From: Cytophaga sp. FL35
Lineage (GTDB): Bacteria; Bacteroidota; Bacteroidia; Flavobacteriales; Flavobacteriaceae
Length of the DNA: 64,000 bases
NCBI RefSeq assembly: GCF_014349235.1
Contig: NZ_JACSOH010000017.1
Location: 1 to 64,000, forward strand
Reading direction: 5' to 3'
The translations under genes and the position numbers were made by a program. Shown here piece by piece: positions 23,642 through 32,423 of this stretch. How positions within the stretch are numbered: the first letter of the stretch is position 1; every line of letters starts with the position of its first letter. The notes under the pieces were generated by a model. That model saw only the letters and a program-made list of their open reading frames with translations, did no database searches and was not told where the DNA came from.

Positions 23642-24064
23642 CTAATCCAAATTGTCACTGCATTTATTGCATATACCCTTTACGACCAGATTGATATCCT
23701 CTGCCATATATCCTTGGGGCAGATTGACCTGTGGAATTTTACGGTCGGTCAAACAAACGGTCTCGTTGCACCGGGTGCAATGAAAATGCAGGTGCAGGTC
23801 GTTGCCCACCTCACATTCACAATTCTCTTCGCAAAGGGCGTATTTTATAACTCCTGTACCATCCTCAATTTGGTGTACGATGGCGTTTTCTTCAAAGGTT
23901 TTCATCGTCCGGAAAAGGGTGCTCCGTTCCGATTTCTCGAAAAAATTCTCCAGCTCTCCCAAACTGATGGCTACCTCGCTTTCCAGCAGCTTTTTATAGG
24001 TTAACAGTCGCATCGGCGTGGGCCGTATTCCCTTGCTCTCCAGTTTTTTGACAATTCTTTCCAT
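23642..24064 (-). CDS. Fur-family transcriptional regulator
   Basis: The 140-residue protein has the winged helix (KGIRPTPMRLLTYKKLL, then RSTLFRTMKTFEENAIVHQI) and the metal-binding domain LHLHFHCTRCNETVCL with GICNKCSDN. It also has an additional cysteine cluster ENCECEVGND at the hinge that the paralogue at 19535 lacks but the relic at 8485 retains (EGCNCELERD). The start is 11 bases after the PII-like stop. It is likely the regulator of the efflux/STAS/ATPase genes around it, sensing Zn(II) or another divalent metal. Confidence 0.9.
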   Translation of the reverse strand: MERIVKKLESKGIRPTPMRLLTYKKLLESEVAISLGELENFFEKSERSTLFRTMKTFEENAIVHQIEDGTGVIKYALCEENCECEVGNDLHLHFHCTRCNETVCLTDRKIPQVNLPQGYMAEDINLVVKGICNKCSDNLD

Positions 24065-24075
24065 TTTAAAAGGGG

Positions 24076-24414
24076 TTAAAGGTCATAGCGTTTTAAGGAT
24101 TCGCCTGTTTTGATCTGGAAGGCATCCTCAATATTAGATAGATAAATAATCCCATCGCCCGGGTCGGGCGTTTTTCCGTTTTCCGTAATAATTTCGATTG
24201 CCATTTGTGCTTCCTCATTTTGGCACACCAGCTCCACTTTTACCACCGGGCTATCGGATACGTGAAAATCCAATGAGGGTTTCGCGCCTTTTGCCTTGAA
24301 CGCCCCGGTACCCTCCGCTTGTGAAAGCGTCATACTTTTAAAACCATTGTCGCTAAGGGCTTCGATGACCCTTTGGATGCGGTTTGGTTTTACAAATGCT
24401 TTTATTTCTTTCAT
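24076..24414 (-). CDS. PII-like (PII-NG/GlnB-type) protein of the efflux operon
   Basis: The 112-residue protein has the GlnB fold: MKEIKAFVKPNRIQRVIEAL at the start, a T-loop region (about residues 37-55), the B-loop-like GDGIIYLSNIEDAFQIKTGE and a C-terminal tail ending in RYDL. The T-loop lacks the usual uridylylated Tyr context. PII proteins found next to CusABC/CzcABC efflux genes form a recognised group (PII-NG) of unknown effector. It lies between the CzcB adaptor and the Fur gene, suggesting it couples metabolite or metal state to efflux. Confidence 0.85.
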   Translation of the reverse strand: MKEIKAFVKPNRIQRVIEALSDNGFKSMTLSQAEGTGAFKAKGAKPSLDFHVSDSPVVKVELVCQNEEAQMAIEIITENGKTPDPGDGIIYLSNIEDAFQIKTGESLKRYDL

Positions 24415-24528
24415 TATGATACTATTTAGATTTTTAATCGATTGTGAACCGGGCCTGCTTTCTGATTTTCAACTAACTAATTAAGACGATAACAAACCCG
24501 GAATCAAAACCTTTATCTATATTGTTGT

Positions 24529-25773
24529 TTAATGTCCGTGCTCCAGTTCGCCCTTGACCATTTCCGAAGAAAGGGTGTAGGCCCCGTTTGTTACTATTTT
24601 GACATTTTCGGGCGTTCCTGCAGGCAGGTTTACTTCTACAAAACCCAAGTCGTTGACCCCTGTACTCACGGGAATGCGTTTATATTTCATTTTATTTTCT
24701 TCTGGTGCCCCATCCTCATCCACGATAAAAACATAGGACTGTTCGCCTTCTTTGACAATGGCTTCCTCGGGTACTGCAAAGCCCGATTTCTCTCCCTGCA
24801 CGATTCTTCCTTCTGCATACATTCCTGGTAAGAGGTCGCCATTTTTGTTATCGATATCCGCGTGGACGTGCAGGGCTTTTGGATCTTCCTCAAAGGTTTT
24901 ACCTATCGAGTGCACTTCTGCAGTTAACAGTTCATCCGGTTTCGAGGCAACGGTAAAATGGATTTTTTGACCTACCTGAACCTTTGGGATATCCTTTTCA
25001 TACACTTTAAGGTCCAAATGGAGTTCTGAATTATCGCTTACCGTAAACATTTTTGATTGTGGGGCCACATAATCCCCCAGGCTTACCATTACTTCATCCA
25101 CAAAACCGGATATAGGTGTCGATATGGGTATGGCCGAGTAGATCTGTCCTTCTTCCACCTTGGAAGGATCGATACCGAGCAAGCGCAATTTTGATTTTAG
25201 GCCGTTGACACTTGAGGTAGTGGAACGGAACTTTGACTGTGCCATCTGAAATTCCTTCCCGGAAGAAACGCCTTTGTCGTACAAGGTCTGCTTTCGCTCA
25301 AAATCCTGTTTAAGGAAAACGAGTTCATCGTTTTTTTCTTGGTACTCCTGTTGCATACTGATAATATCGGGATGTTCCAAATAGGCCAAAACCTCTCCTT
25401 TTCGCACTTCATCTCCTTCGATTACTTTGATGGAACGTACATTTCCGCCTACGAAAGGACTAATATTGGCCCTGTCCTGAGGATATAGCTCAAGCCTTCC
25501 GGTTACCTTGATATTGTTACCGAGGTTTCTTTTTTCCAAGGTTCTGGTCTCCAGGTCAATGGTCTCTATTTGTTGTGTAGAAAGTACTACAACACCTTCT
25601 TCTCCTTCTTCCCCGTGGCCGCCTTCCTCTTCGCCGTGGGCTTCTTCCCCACCTGCTTCGGTTTTTGATACACCTTCAGCTTCATTATGCCCAAGTTCAG
25701 ATTTTGGGGCATCGTTACAACTCATGAACATAAGTGTAAATAATACGGTGCTTATTAAGATTATATTCTTCAT
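24529..25773 (-). CDS. RND efflux periplasmic adaptor lipoprotein (CzcB/CusB type)
   Basis: Started at ATG 25773, the protein has 414 residues and a lipobox FMSC (Cys19) anchoring it to a membrane. The start is supported by AAAAAGGAAAA before the ATG and a 16-base gap from the pump stop; an in-frame ATG at 25821 would overlap the pump. A His/Glu-rich linker (EEAHGEEEGGHGEEGEEG) is a likely metal-binding tract. The adaptor core follows: lipoyl half-motifs (GNVRSIKVIEGDEVRKGEVLAYLEH region), a coiled hairpin (about 150-200) and a beta-barrel with GDYVAPQSKMFTV. It bridges the inner-membrane pump to the outer-membrane channel that is fused to the pump here. Confidence 0.9.
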   Translation of the reverse strand: MKNIILISTVLFTLMFMSCNDAPKSELGHNEAEGVSKTEAGGEEAHGEEEGGHGEEGEEGVVVLSTQQIETIDLETRTLEKRNLGNNIKVTGRLELYPQDRANISPFVGGNVRSIKVIEGDEVRKGEVLAYLEHPDIISMQQEYQEKNDELVFLKQDFERKQTLYDKGVSSGKEFQMAQSKFRSTTSSVNGLKSKLRLLGIDPSKVEEGQIYSAIPISTPISGFVDEVMVSLGDYVAPQSKMFTVSDNSELHLDLKVYEKDIPKVQVGQKIHFTVASKPDELLTAEVHSIGKTFEEDPKALHVHADIDNKNGDLLPGMYAEGRIVQGEKSGFAVPEEAIVKEGEQSYVFIVDEDGAPEENKMKYKRIPVSTGVNDLGFVEVNLPAGTPENVKIVTNGAYTLSSEMVKGELEHGH

Positions 25774-25789
25774 TTTTCCTTTTTTAAGA

Positions 25790-28700
25790 TTATAGATTGC
25801 CCAATTGATATTGCAGCTCAATGGCCTGCTGGTTATACTGATTTATAAATTGTAGATGGTTTTGTTTGATTCTTATGGCACTGTTCAGGATCGTGATATA
25901 GTTCACATAATCGATTTCCCCTTCCCTTGAGGCCAGTTCCGCCGTTGCTATCTGTTCTTCCGCCAAGAGCAAAGCCCCTTCTTGATAATAATCAAGCGTC
26001 TTTTGGGTCTTCTCCAAGGATTTTAAAAGTTGGGAAACCCTACTTTCGGTTATGGCCTTCTGTTCCAGATACTGATTTTCGGCTACCATTGCGTCTGCTT
26101 TGGCGGCTTTGACCCTGGATTTTTGAGGGAAGAACCAGAGCGGAATGCTGATACCCGCCTGATAGGTGTTGAACCCTGATACATCGTCTACGATCTGCCT
26201 TCCGTACGTGAGGTTGAACTGGGGCAGGAACTGTGATCTTTCCACGCCCACGTTTGCTTTGCTCACTTTGGCATTTTGCAGTGAATATTGCAATATTGGG
26301 TTGTCGGCCACTGATGTGGAATCCAAAACGGCCCGATAATTTAGCGGTGTATAGGATCGGCCCACCGTTTCGATGTCTTGGTTTATACCCAAATATTGCT
26401 TTAGCGCGCGCTTTGCAATCTCGATATCGTCATAGGCCTGTTGTCTGAGCACCTGTATCTGTTGATACTCCGAGGACGCCGCAATAAACTCCAGTTTTCC
26501 GGTTTCACCCGTATCGTAACGTAGTTCCGCGGCCGTCCTGAAATTGGCGTAAACACTGTCCAACTGTTCCGCGAAGCGCAATTGTGCCTTGTTATAATTG
26601 ATACGGTCATAGGCCTGCATCACGTTACGGATCAACTGTTGCTCGTTGAGGGCATAGAACTTTTCGCCGAGCTGAACACGCTCTTTATAGAACTTGGATT
26701 TTGAAAACCCAGAGAGCAAATCAACATTTTGCTGCTGCACCCCGATCGTGGTCTGTACCCCGGGCAGGTCATTGCCATATTCTTCCTTGCCCGTAAAGAT
26801 TTGGGTATTACCCAGATCGAAACTTGTTCCTTTCATCGCCTGCTCGCGCTCGATAAAAGCCTGGCTTTCCTTAAGCGATGGATAATTCTGTTTTGCTAGG
26901 GAAATAGCCTCCTCCAATGTTACGGTCTGGGCGATTCCACTTTCCTGTGCATTTACTGTATTGGAAGTGAAAAATCCTCCCAAGCACAATAGCACCACCA
27001 GAACTGTTGTGCTTTTGTTGATATAGCTTGGATCATCTCCTTTACCGTTACGCTCTTTGCGGGCTTCCAGCCAATAATATAATACCGGAAGGACAACAAG
27101 CGTTAAAAACGTTGCCGTAAGCAATCCGCCAATAACGACGGTTGCCAATGGTCGCTGCACTTCAGCACCTCCCGAGGTAGAAATCGCCATTGGTATAAAG
27201 CCCATAATAGCTGCCGTTGCCGTCAACAAAATTGGGCGCAAGCGCTCGTGAGTTGCCTCGTATATGCGTTTTTTTAAGTCTGTCATTCCACTTTCCTTTA
27301 ATTCATTGAATTTGTTGATCAGTACCAATCCGTTCAATACCGCCACTCCAAAGAGCACGATAAAACCGACACCTGCAGAAATACTAAAAGGCATTCCCCT
27401 TATCCAAAGGGCAAATACACCACCAATAGCTGCCAGCGGTACTGCCATATAAATCATAAGTGATTGCGAGAACGAACTCAGCGCAAAGTAGAGCAATATG
27501 AATATTAGGAAGAGTGCAATGGGCACTACGATCATCAATCGGTCGGTCGCACGTTGCAGGTTTTCGAACGAACCGCCATAGGTCACAAAATAACCAGGTG
27601 GCAATTTTACTTGTGCTTCCAGTTTTTGCTGTATTTCCTCGACCATTGATTTTACATCGCGCCCACGAACATTTACCCCTACCGAAATACGACGCGAGGT
27701 ATTGTCCCTTGAAATTTGCATCGGGCCAGGTTTGTAACTGATTTCCGCCACTTCCTTTAAGGGTACTTGGTTGCCGCTGGGCAGGTCGATATACAGATTT
27801 TTAAGGTTGTTGATATCCTGTCTAAAGTCCTTCGCCAAACGAATGACCACATCGAACCGTTTTTCGCCTTCAAAGATCACACTTGCCTGCTCTCCAGCAA
27901 ATGAAGCACTCACATAATCATTCAGCTTATTAACCGTTACACCGTATTGTGCCATTTTCGCGCGATTGTATTCCACCGTCATTTGCGGCAAACCGCTCGT
28001 GGCCTCCACATTGAGGTCGGCTGCGCCGGGAACGGTTCTGATGACGGCCGCGATTTCTTGCACCTTGTCAGCCAACACACCCAAATCTTCTCCGTACAAT
28101 TTTATGGCCACGTCCTCCCGAACACCTGTAAGCAGTTCATTGAAACGAAGTTCTACAGGTTGCGTAAATACGAAATTTACACCGGGCACTACTGAAATTT
28201 TTTCCTGTATTTTTTCTATGAGTTCTTCCTTGCTATCTGCTGAAGTCCATTTACTCTTATCTTTTTCAAGAATAATGTAACTATCGGCTATGTCCATTGG
28301 CATTGGGTCCGTAGGGATTTCGGCCACGCCAATCCTTGAAACTACTGTTTTTACTTCTGGAAATTCATTGATTAAATTTTGAAGTTTTTTTGAAGCCTCA
28401 ATGGATTCTGTAAGACTGCTCCCCGGTTTTATCAAAGCCTGAAACGCAATATCGCCCTCATCAAATTTGGGAATAAATTCGCCACCCATATTACTGAAAA
28501 TAAATCCTGCAATCAACAACAACCCGACCGCACCAATAACAACACCAGCCCTGAACCGAAGTGCGAAATTGAGCAACGGTACATACGCCTTGTTTAAACC
28601 GGACATTATTTTATCACTGAACCTATCAATCTTGTTTTCAAATTTGGCAAACCAACTGTTCTGATTTTTAGCAGGTTTAAGGAACATTGACGAAATCATT

Positions 28701-30193
28701 GGCACGTAAGTAAGACAAAGGATAATCGCTCCTAAAACCGCGAATCCAAAAGTAAATGCCATTGGACGGAACATTTTTCCTTCCACACCGGTCAAAAAGA
28801 GAATCGGTGTAAATACAATAAGGATAATAAGCTGACCGAAAAATGCCGAATTCATCATCGTACTTGCCGATTCATAGGCGATTTCATCCATTTCAGATTG
28901 GCCAATGGCGGTTGTAGTTTTTTTCATCCGTTGATGAATGTGGAATACCATTCCTTCCACAATGATTACCGCGCCATCCACAATGATCCCAAAATCAATT
29001 GCACCCAAGGACATTAAGTTGGCCCACACCCCGAATTGCTTCATCAAGATAAATGCAAAGAGTAATGATAATGGGATTACCGACGCGGTAATCAATCCGC
29101 CACGGAAGCTTCCCAAGAGCAGCACAAGCACAAAAATCACGATAAGCGAACCTTCAATAAGGTTTGTTTCTACGGTACTCGTGGTTCTTCCAATAAGTTC
29201 ACTTCGGCTTAAAAATGGTTCAATGTAAACACCTTCTGGAAGTGATTTTTGAATTTCATCGATACGCTTTTGCACGTTATCTATAACAGTGCCGGGACTT
29301 TCGCCTTTCAGCATTAAAATTTGTCCACCAACAGTTTCGTGTCCGTCTTGGGTAAAAGCACCATAGCGCACTTGATTTCCGTAGCCTACTTTTTCCGCAA
29401 CATCCCGCACTAAAACGGGACTTCCGTTTTGGGTCGTTACAACTGTGTTCCCCAAATCTTCAATGCTACGAGCCAACCCTTCGCCACGGATAAAGTTGGC
29501 CTGATGGTTTTTTTCTATATAAGCACCGCCCGTGTTGGCATTGTTGACTTTAAGGGCCTCAAATACCTGATTCATTGTAATGCCAAAACTTTTTAGTTTG
29601 TCAGGGTTTATGGCAACTTCGTACTGCTTTACATAGCCACCAAAAGCATTGACCTCGACAACTCCGGGCACTAATGCCATTTGGCGTTTAACAATCCAAT
29701 CCTGAATGGTACGAAGTTCCATTGCATCGTATTTATCTTCGTATCCTTCTTTTACCTTTAAGGTGTATTGGAATATTTCGCCCAGACCCGTAGTAATGGG
29801 AGCCATAAAAGGCGTACCAAAACCTTCAGGGATTTCCCCGGCGACTTCGGTTAATTTTTCTTGCACCAATTGCCGAGGAAGATAGGTGCCTGCTTCGTCC
29901 TCAAAGACGATGGTAACCACTGACAATCCAAAACGGGATACTGAACGCAGCTCGATAACGTCAGGAAGGTTGGCCATTGCCAACTCAACAGGGTAGGTTA
30001 CAAATTGCTCAATATCTTCAGTGCCTAGATTCGGGGCAACTGTGATAACTTGTACTTGGTTGTTGGTGATATCGGGAACAGAACCCAGATTGATAGTGGC
30101 CATAGACCAAATGCCCGTACCCACAAGTGCCACTATAAAAAGACCAATAATAAATTTGTTATTAATGGAATATGAAATGATTTTATTAATCAT
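25790..30193 (-). CDS. CzcA/CusA heavy-metal RND pump fused to a TolC-like outer-membrane factor
   Basis: The 1467-residue protein contains a complete heavy-metal RND pump (about residues 1-1045). It has the first-helix start INNKFIIGLFIVALVG, the porter loops, the metal-pump signature GVAEIPTDPMPMDIAD, and membrane segments including GAIDFGIIVDGAVIIVEG with the proton-relay Asp/Glu residues. A linker and a signal-like hydrophobic segment (TTVLVVLLCLGGFF) precede a C-terminal outer-membrane-factor domain (about 1085-1467; TVLEEAISLAKQNYPSL type start and coiled repeats). CzcA-CzcC fusion means pump and channel are made 1:1. It is first in the CzcAC-CzcB-PII-Fur run. Cleavage after the internal hydrophobic segment is possible. 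Confidence 0.9.
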   Translation of the reverse strand: MINKIISYSINNKFIIGLFIVALVGTGIWSMATINLGSVPDITNNQVQVITVAPNLGTEDIEQFVTYPVELAMANLPDVIELRSVSRFGLSVVTIVFEDEAGTYLPRQLVQEKLTEVAGEIPEGFGTPFMAPITTGLGEIFQYTLKVKEGYEDKYDAMELRTIQDWIVKRQMALVPGVVEVNAFGGYVKQYEVAINPDKLKSFGITMNQVFEALKVNNANTGGAYIEKNHQANFIRGEGLARSIEDLGNTVVTTQNGSPVLVRDVAEKVGYGNQVRYGAFTQDGHETVGGQILMLKGESPGTVIDNVQKRIDEIQKSLPEGVYIEPFLSRSELIGRTTSTVETNLIEGSLIVIFVLVLLLGSFRGGLITASVIPLSLLFAFILMKQFGVWANLMSLGAIDFGIIVDGAVIIVEGMVFHIHQRMKKTTTAIGQSEMDEIAYESASTMMNSAFFGQLIILIVFTPILFLTGVEGKMFRPMAFTFGFAVLGAIILCLTYVPMISSMFLKPAKNQNSWFAKFENKIDRFSDKIMSGLNKAYVPLLNFALRFRAGVVIGAVGLLLIAGFIFSNMGGEFIPKFDEGDIAFQALIKPGSSLTESIEASKKLQNLINEFPEVKTVVSRIGVAEIPTDPMPMDIADSYIILEKDKSKWTSADSKEELIEKIQEKISVVPGVNFVFTQPVELRFNELLTGVREDVAIKLYGEDLGVLADKVQEIAAVIRTVPGAADLNVEATSGLPQMTVEYNRAKMAQYGVTVNKLNDYVSASFAGEQASVIFEGEKRFDVVIRLAKDFRQDINNLKNLYIDLPSGNQVPLKEVAEISYKPGPMQISRDNTSRRISVGVNVRGRDVKSMVEEIQQKLEAQVKLPPGYFVTYGGSFENLQRATDRLMIVVPIALFLIFILLYFALSSFSQSLMIYMAVPLAAIGGVFALWIRGMPFSISAGVGFIVLFGVAVLNGLVLINKFNELKESGMTDLKKRIYEATHERLRPILLTATAAIMGFIPMAISTSGGAEVQRPLATVVIGGLLTATFLTLVVLPVLYYWLEARKERNGKGDDPSYINKSTTVLVVLLCLGGFFTSNTVNAQESGIAQTVTLEEAISLAKQNYPSLKESQAFIEREQAMKGTSFDLGNTQIFTGKEEYGNDLPGVQTTIGVQQQNVDLLSGFSKSKFYKERVQLGEKFYALNEQQLIRNVMQAYDRINYNKAQLRFAEQLDSVYANFRTAAELRYDTGETGKLEFIAASSEYQQIQVLRQQAYDDIEIAKRALKQYLGINQDIETVGRSYTPLNYRAVLDSTSVADNPILQYSLQNAKVSKANVGVERSQFLPQFNLTYGRQIVDDVSGFNTYQAGISIPLWFFPQKSRVKAAKADAMVAENQYLEQKAITESRVSQLLKSLEKTQKTLDYYQEGALLLAEEQIATAELASREGEIDYVNYITILNSAIRIKQNHLQFINQYNQQAIELQYQLGNL

Positions 30194-30310
30194 AGAAAGA
30201 GATTTAATTCAGTTTAAACATCGCAATACAAGAGATGCAATGTATTTATGATGCGATGCTTGCTTTGAAAAGCATCACGTTAGGACATAGCTATCCTTAA
30301 AAAAACTGAA
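30194..30310. other. Promoter/leader region of the efflux operon
   Basis: This AT-rich gap before the pump start contains a hairpin (GATGCTT 30256-30262 with AAGCATC near 30276) and several GCAAT/TGCAAT half-sites in loosely palindromic arrangement. They resemble, but do not match in spacing, the 15-bp TGCA element found elsewhere. It may carry the efflux operator and the end signal of the DUF6660 gene. Confidence 0.35.
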
Positions 30311-30619
30311 TTAAGCTCTAGGTGGTTGTAATACTGAAGATACTACTCCATCGGAAACGCTCTCGAAGTGTGAGAAGTTTTCCTGTGAAACAGGATTTGG
30401 TAAGGGTGTGAAAGCGATTATACCAAAATCAATCGTATGTACGTGACAGCAATGGCATTGGCAGAATGGGGAACACAGCTCACAATCTTGATCGTGGTCG
30501 CCATCATAGTCCATTACCGAAACGACCTGGGCATCGTCTTTAGCCGTTCCCGAATCGCCACAGGGCACTACATTGAGTGCCAAAAAGTAAAAGGACAATA
30601 TGATTGTTAAAAATTTCAC
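30311..30619 (-). CDS. DUF6660-type exported Cys/His-rich protein
   Basis: The 102-residue protein has an N-terminal signal peptide (MKFLTIILSFYFLALNVVPC) and a central metal-binding-like cluster QDCELCSPFCQCHCCHVH (about residues 50-67), followed by a polar tail. Proteins of this type stand upstream of CusA/CzcA efflux genes in Bacteroidota, and the cysteine/histidine cluster suggests a periplasmic Cu/Zn binding or sensing role, though this is not established. It is 117 bases before the pump gene on the same strand and carries a TGCA-type element in its own upstream region. Confidence 0.75.
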   Translation of the reverse strand: MKFLTIILSFYFLALNVVPCGDSGTAKDDAQVVSVMDYDGDHDQDCELCSPFCQCHCCHVHTIDFGIIAFTPLPNPVSQENFSHFESVSDGVVSSVLQPPRA

Positions 30620-30645
30620 GGTACAAAAATATAAAAAAATTGATG

Positions 30646-30660
30646 CAACGCCTATGCAAA
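30646..30660. promoter_or_regulatory. TGCA-type 15-bp element upstream of DUF6660 gene (copy 3)
   Basis: TGCAACGCCTATGCA has the same length and flanking blocks as the elements at 8469 and 22421 (TGCAAC, five variable bases, TGCA). On the minus strand it reads TTGCAT, five bases, TTGCAT. It lies 26 bases before the start codon. Shared placement upstream of three metal-linked units supports a common regulator. Confidence 0.45.
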
Positions 30661-30737
30661 AACTTGAAAGGCTGAAAAATTGGCAATTTATGATTACGCA
30701 TCAAAACACAAGAAATAATCCTTTGGTGCTAATTCAA

Positions 30738-32423
30738 CTACCATACAGATTCATCATCATGTTTCAATTCAGGATATAGGGTATTTAGCAGGAGTAGGCA
30801 ATCAGCCATCTGTTTTGGATTCGTAGCATGGAACTTTGCCAACTTTTTTTGAAAGGTTTTCTTTTTGTCCAATAGCATCAATTTTTCCCAAATACCATAG
30901 TTCTTAAAGGCTTTTTCGATATAACTCCAATAGTCGGCGTAACTATGTATAGCATTGTTTGCAAAAGCTATCCATTGAGTTTTTTGATATCGATAACCAA
31001 TAATCTTATCCCTTTTTGCGCTTTCAATTATGCATACAAGGGGTTTATGTTCGAAAAGTTCATCGATTAAATAACAACCATTTAGCTCATTTGCCAAATG
31101 AAAAACTATTAATGTCGATTCGTATTCAATAGGGTCTGTTTCGATTTGGGCCAATATTGCTTCGTCCTCTTTCTTTAAGTTATATCCTTTTCGGATAAGT
31201 CTTTTTAAAAGCCACATCTTATGCTCAATAGCTATGTTTTCAAACATAGTTGCAAGAAGTGTTTTGTCGTCTTTGGATTTTTCGTTTAAGTCGATTTCCA
31301 AATATGAACTATCAATCATGTGTTCCAAGAAACCCATATGACCCTTTTTTGCTATTGAAAACCAATGGTGAATTCTTGGTTGACCATCTTTAGGTTTAAA
31401 CGCATCGGATTTATTTAATATCGATAGTTCAAATTCGTCTAAATTTTCCATTTGTTCTTCGATGGAAGAAAAATTATACCCTTTATTTTTCCATAAGAAT
31501 CGCAGGTCATCGATTATTGAGTTTGCTTTTTCTTCAGCCACTACCTTCTTTCGACGCTCTTGATTTTTGACTTCCTCTTCTCTTTCCCTTTGAAGACGTT
31601 TGGCATGTTCTTTCTCTCTAACCTTGAGCTTTTTCCCATAGTCAAAATAATAAATCTGATAGGATTCAACATTGAACTTGAGTTGTCCAAGACTGACGGA
31701 TTTTTCTATCCATTTGCTGAGCAATTTATTATCCTCCGTTAGAAATGGATATTTGTACGTACACAGCAATCTAAAAGGTTCTGAAGCTTCATCCAGTTTG
31801 AAGAAGTTTTGAAAATCCGTAAGATATTTGATATCGCGTTCCATTTGTCGCTGGCCATGAACGTCAAAATCATCCAATATCCAAATCAGAAAAACTCCTT
31901 TCCGTTTGTAAAAATCATGACGGTCATAAATGTAGCGCAAGGATAAATCGGATAGCTGTATTTCGAAAACGAGTTCTTTGTCCAAATATTTACAATACAC
32001 GTCGGGCCTACGTTTTTCATTTCCAATAGAAATAAAGGTATTATCTACGCAGATGGAATCAACACCATCTAAATTGAAAAGTTTCTCGGCTATTTTGTTT
32101 TTAAGTGTTTTATGCCTTGCACTTTCTTTTCCACGATAAAGCTGTGCCAATTGTTCCGTTTCCTCTTGCGATAGGTTGGCCTCCTTTAAGTAACAGAACG
32201 CCGCATTTGGTTGATGCTTGAAATGTAATCTATCATACTTACTACCGGAAACGTTCAATTTTTGGTCACACTCGCAACAGTAGAGTTCCACTTCATCCCT
32301 ATGATACTGCCTGCGAAGCTCAAATGAATTTTTAACGGTGTCAAAGACGTCATCGGCTTCCAGAATCTCCCCAGAAGTTTTGTCAAAAGCTACTTTTATA
32401 CTTCTTTGAAACGACATCTCCAT
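30738..32423 (-). CDS. DUF6035/CoiA-like nuclease-domain protein
   Basis: The 561-residue protein begins with a zinc-ribbon-like segment (YCCECDQKLNVSG and FKHQPNAAFCYLKE), typical of CoiA-like proteins. A PD-(D/E)xK-type core is visible in RPDVYCKYLDKELVFEIQLSDLS (about residues 137-160), where Asp and EIQ would be the metal ligands. A charged coiled-coil (about 265-305) leads to a C-terminal half with weak repeat character (ankyrin-like spacing). CoiA proteins act in DNA uptake, but the DUF6035 group is mostly found in accessory or defence-type loci. The start overlaps the HEPN gene stop (TAATG), indicating co-translation. Confidence 0.7.
   Translation of the reverse strand: MEMSFQRSIKVAFDKTSGEILEADDVFDTVKNSFELRRQYHRDEVELYCCECDQKLNVSGSKYDRLHFKHQPNAAFCYLKEANLSQEETEQLAQLYRGKESARHKTLKNKIAEKLFNLDGVDSICVDNTFISIGNEKRRPDVYCKYLDKELVFEIQLSDLSLRYIYDRHDFYKRKGVFLIWILDDFDVHGQRQMERDIKYLTDFQNFFKLDEASEPFRLLCTYKYPFLTEDNKLLSKWIEKSVSLGQLKFNVESYQIYYFDYGKKLKVREKEHAKRLQREREEEVKNQERRKKVVAEEKANSIIDDLRFLWKNKGYNFSSIEEQMENLDEFELSILNKSDAFKPKDGQPRIHHWFSIAKKGHMGFLEHMIDSSYLEIDLNEKSKDDKTLLATMFENIAIEHKMWLLKRLIRKGYNLKKEDEAILAQIETDPIEYESTLIVFHLANELNGCYLIDELFEHKPLVCIIESAKRDKIIGYRYQKTQWIAFANNAIHSYADYWSYIEKAFKNYGIWEKLMLLDKKKTFQKKLAKFHATNPKQMADCLLLLNTLYPELKHDDESVW

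Noticed and set aside
25774..25821. Longer start for the CzcB adaptor
   Set aside because: It would precede the lipoprotein signal with a non-hydrophobic stretch and overlap the pump stop; ATG 25773 has a better ribosome-binding site.
30256..30282. GATGCTT/AAGCATC hairpin as a terminator of the DUF6660 gene
   Set aside because: No T-run follows on the minus strand; kept only as part of the leader region.
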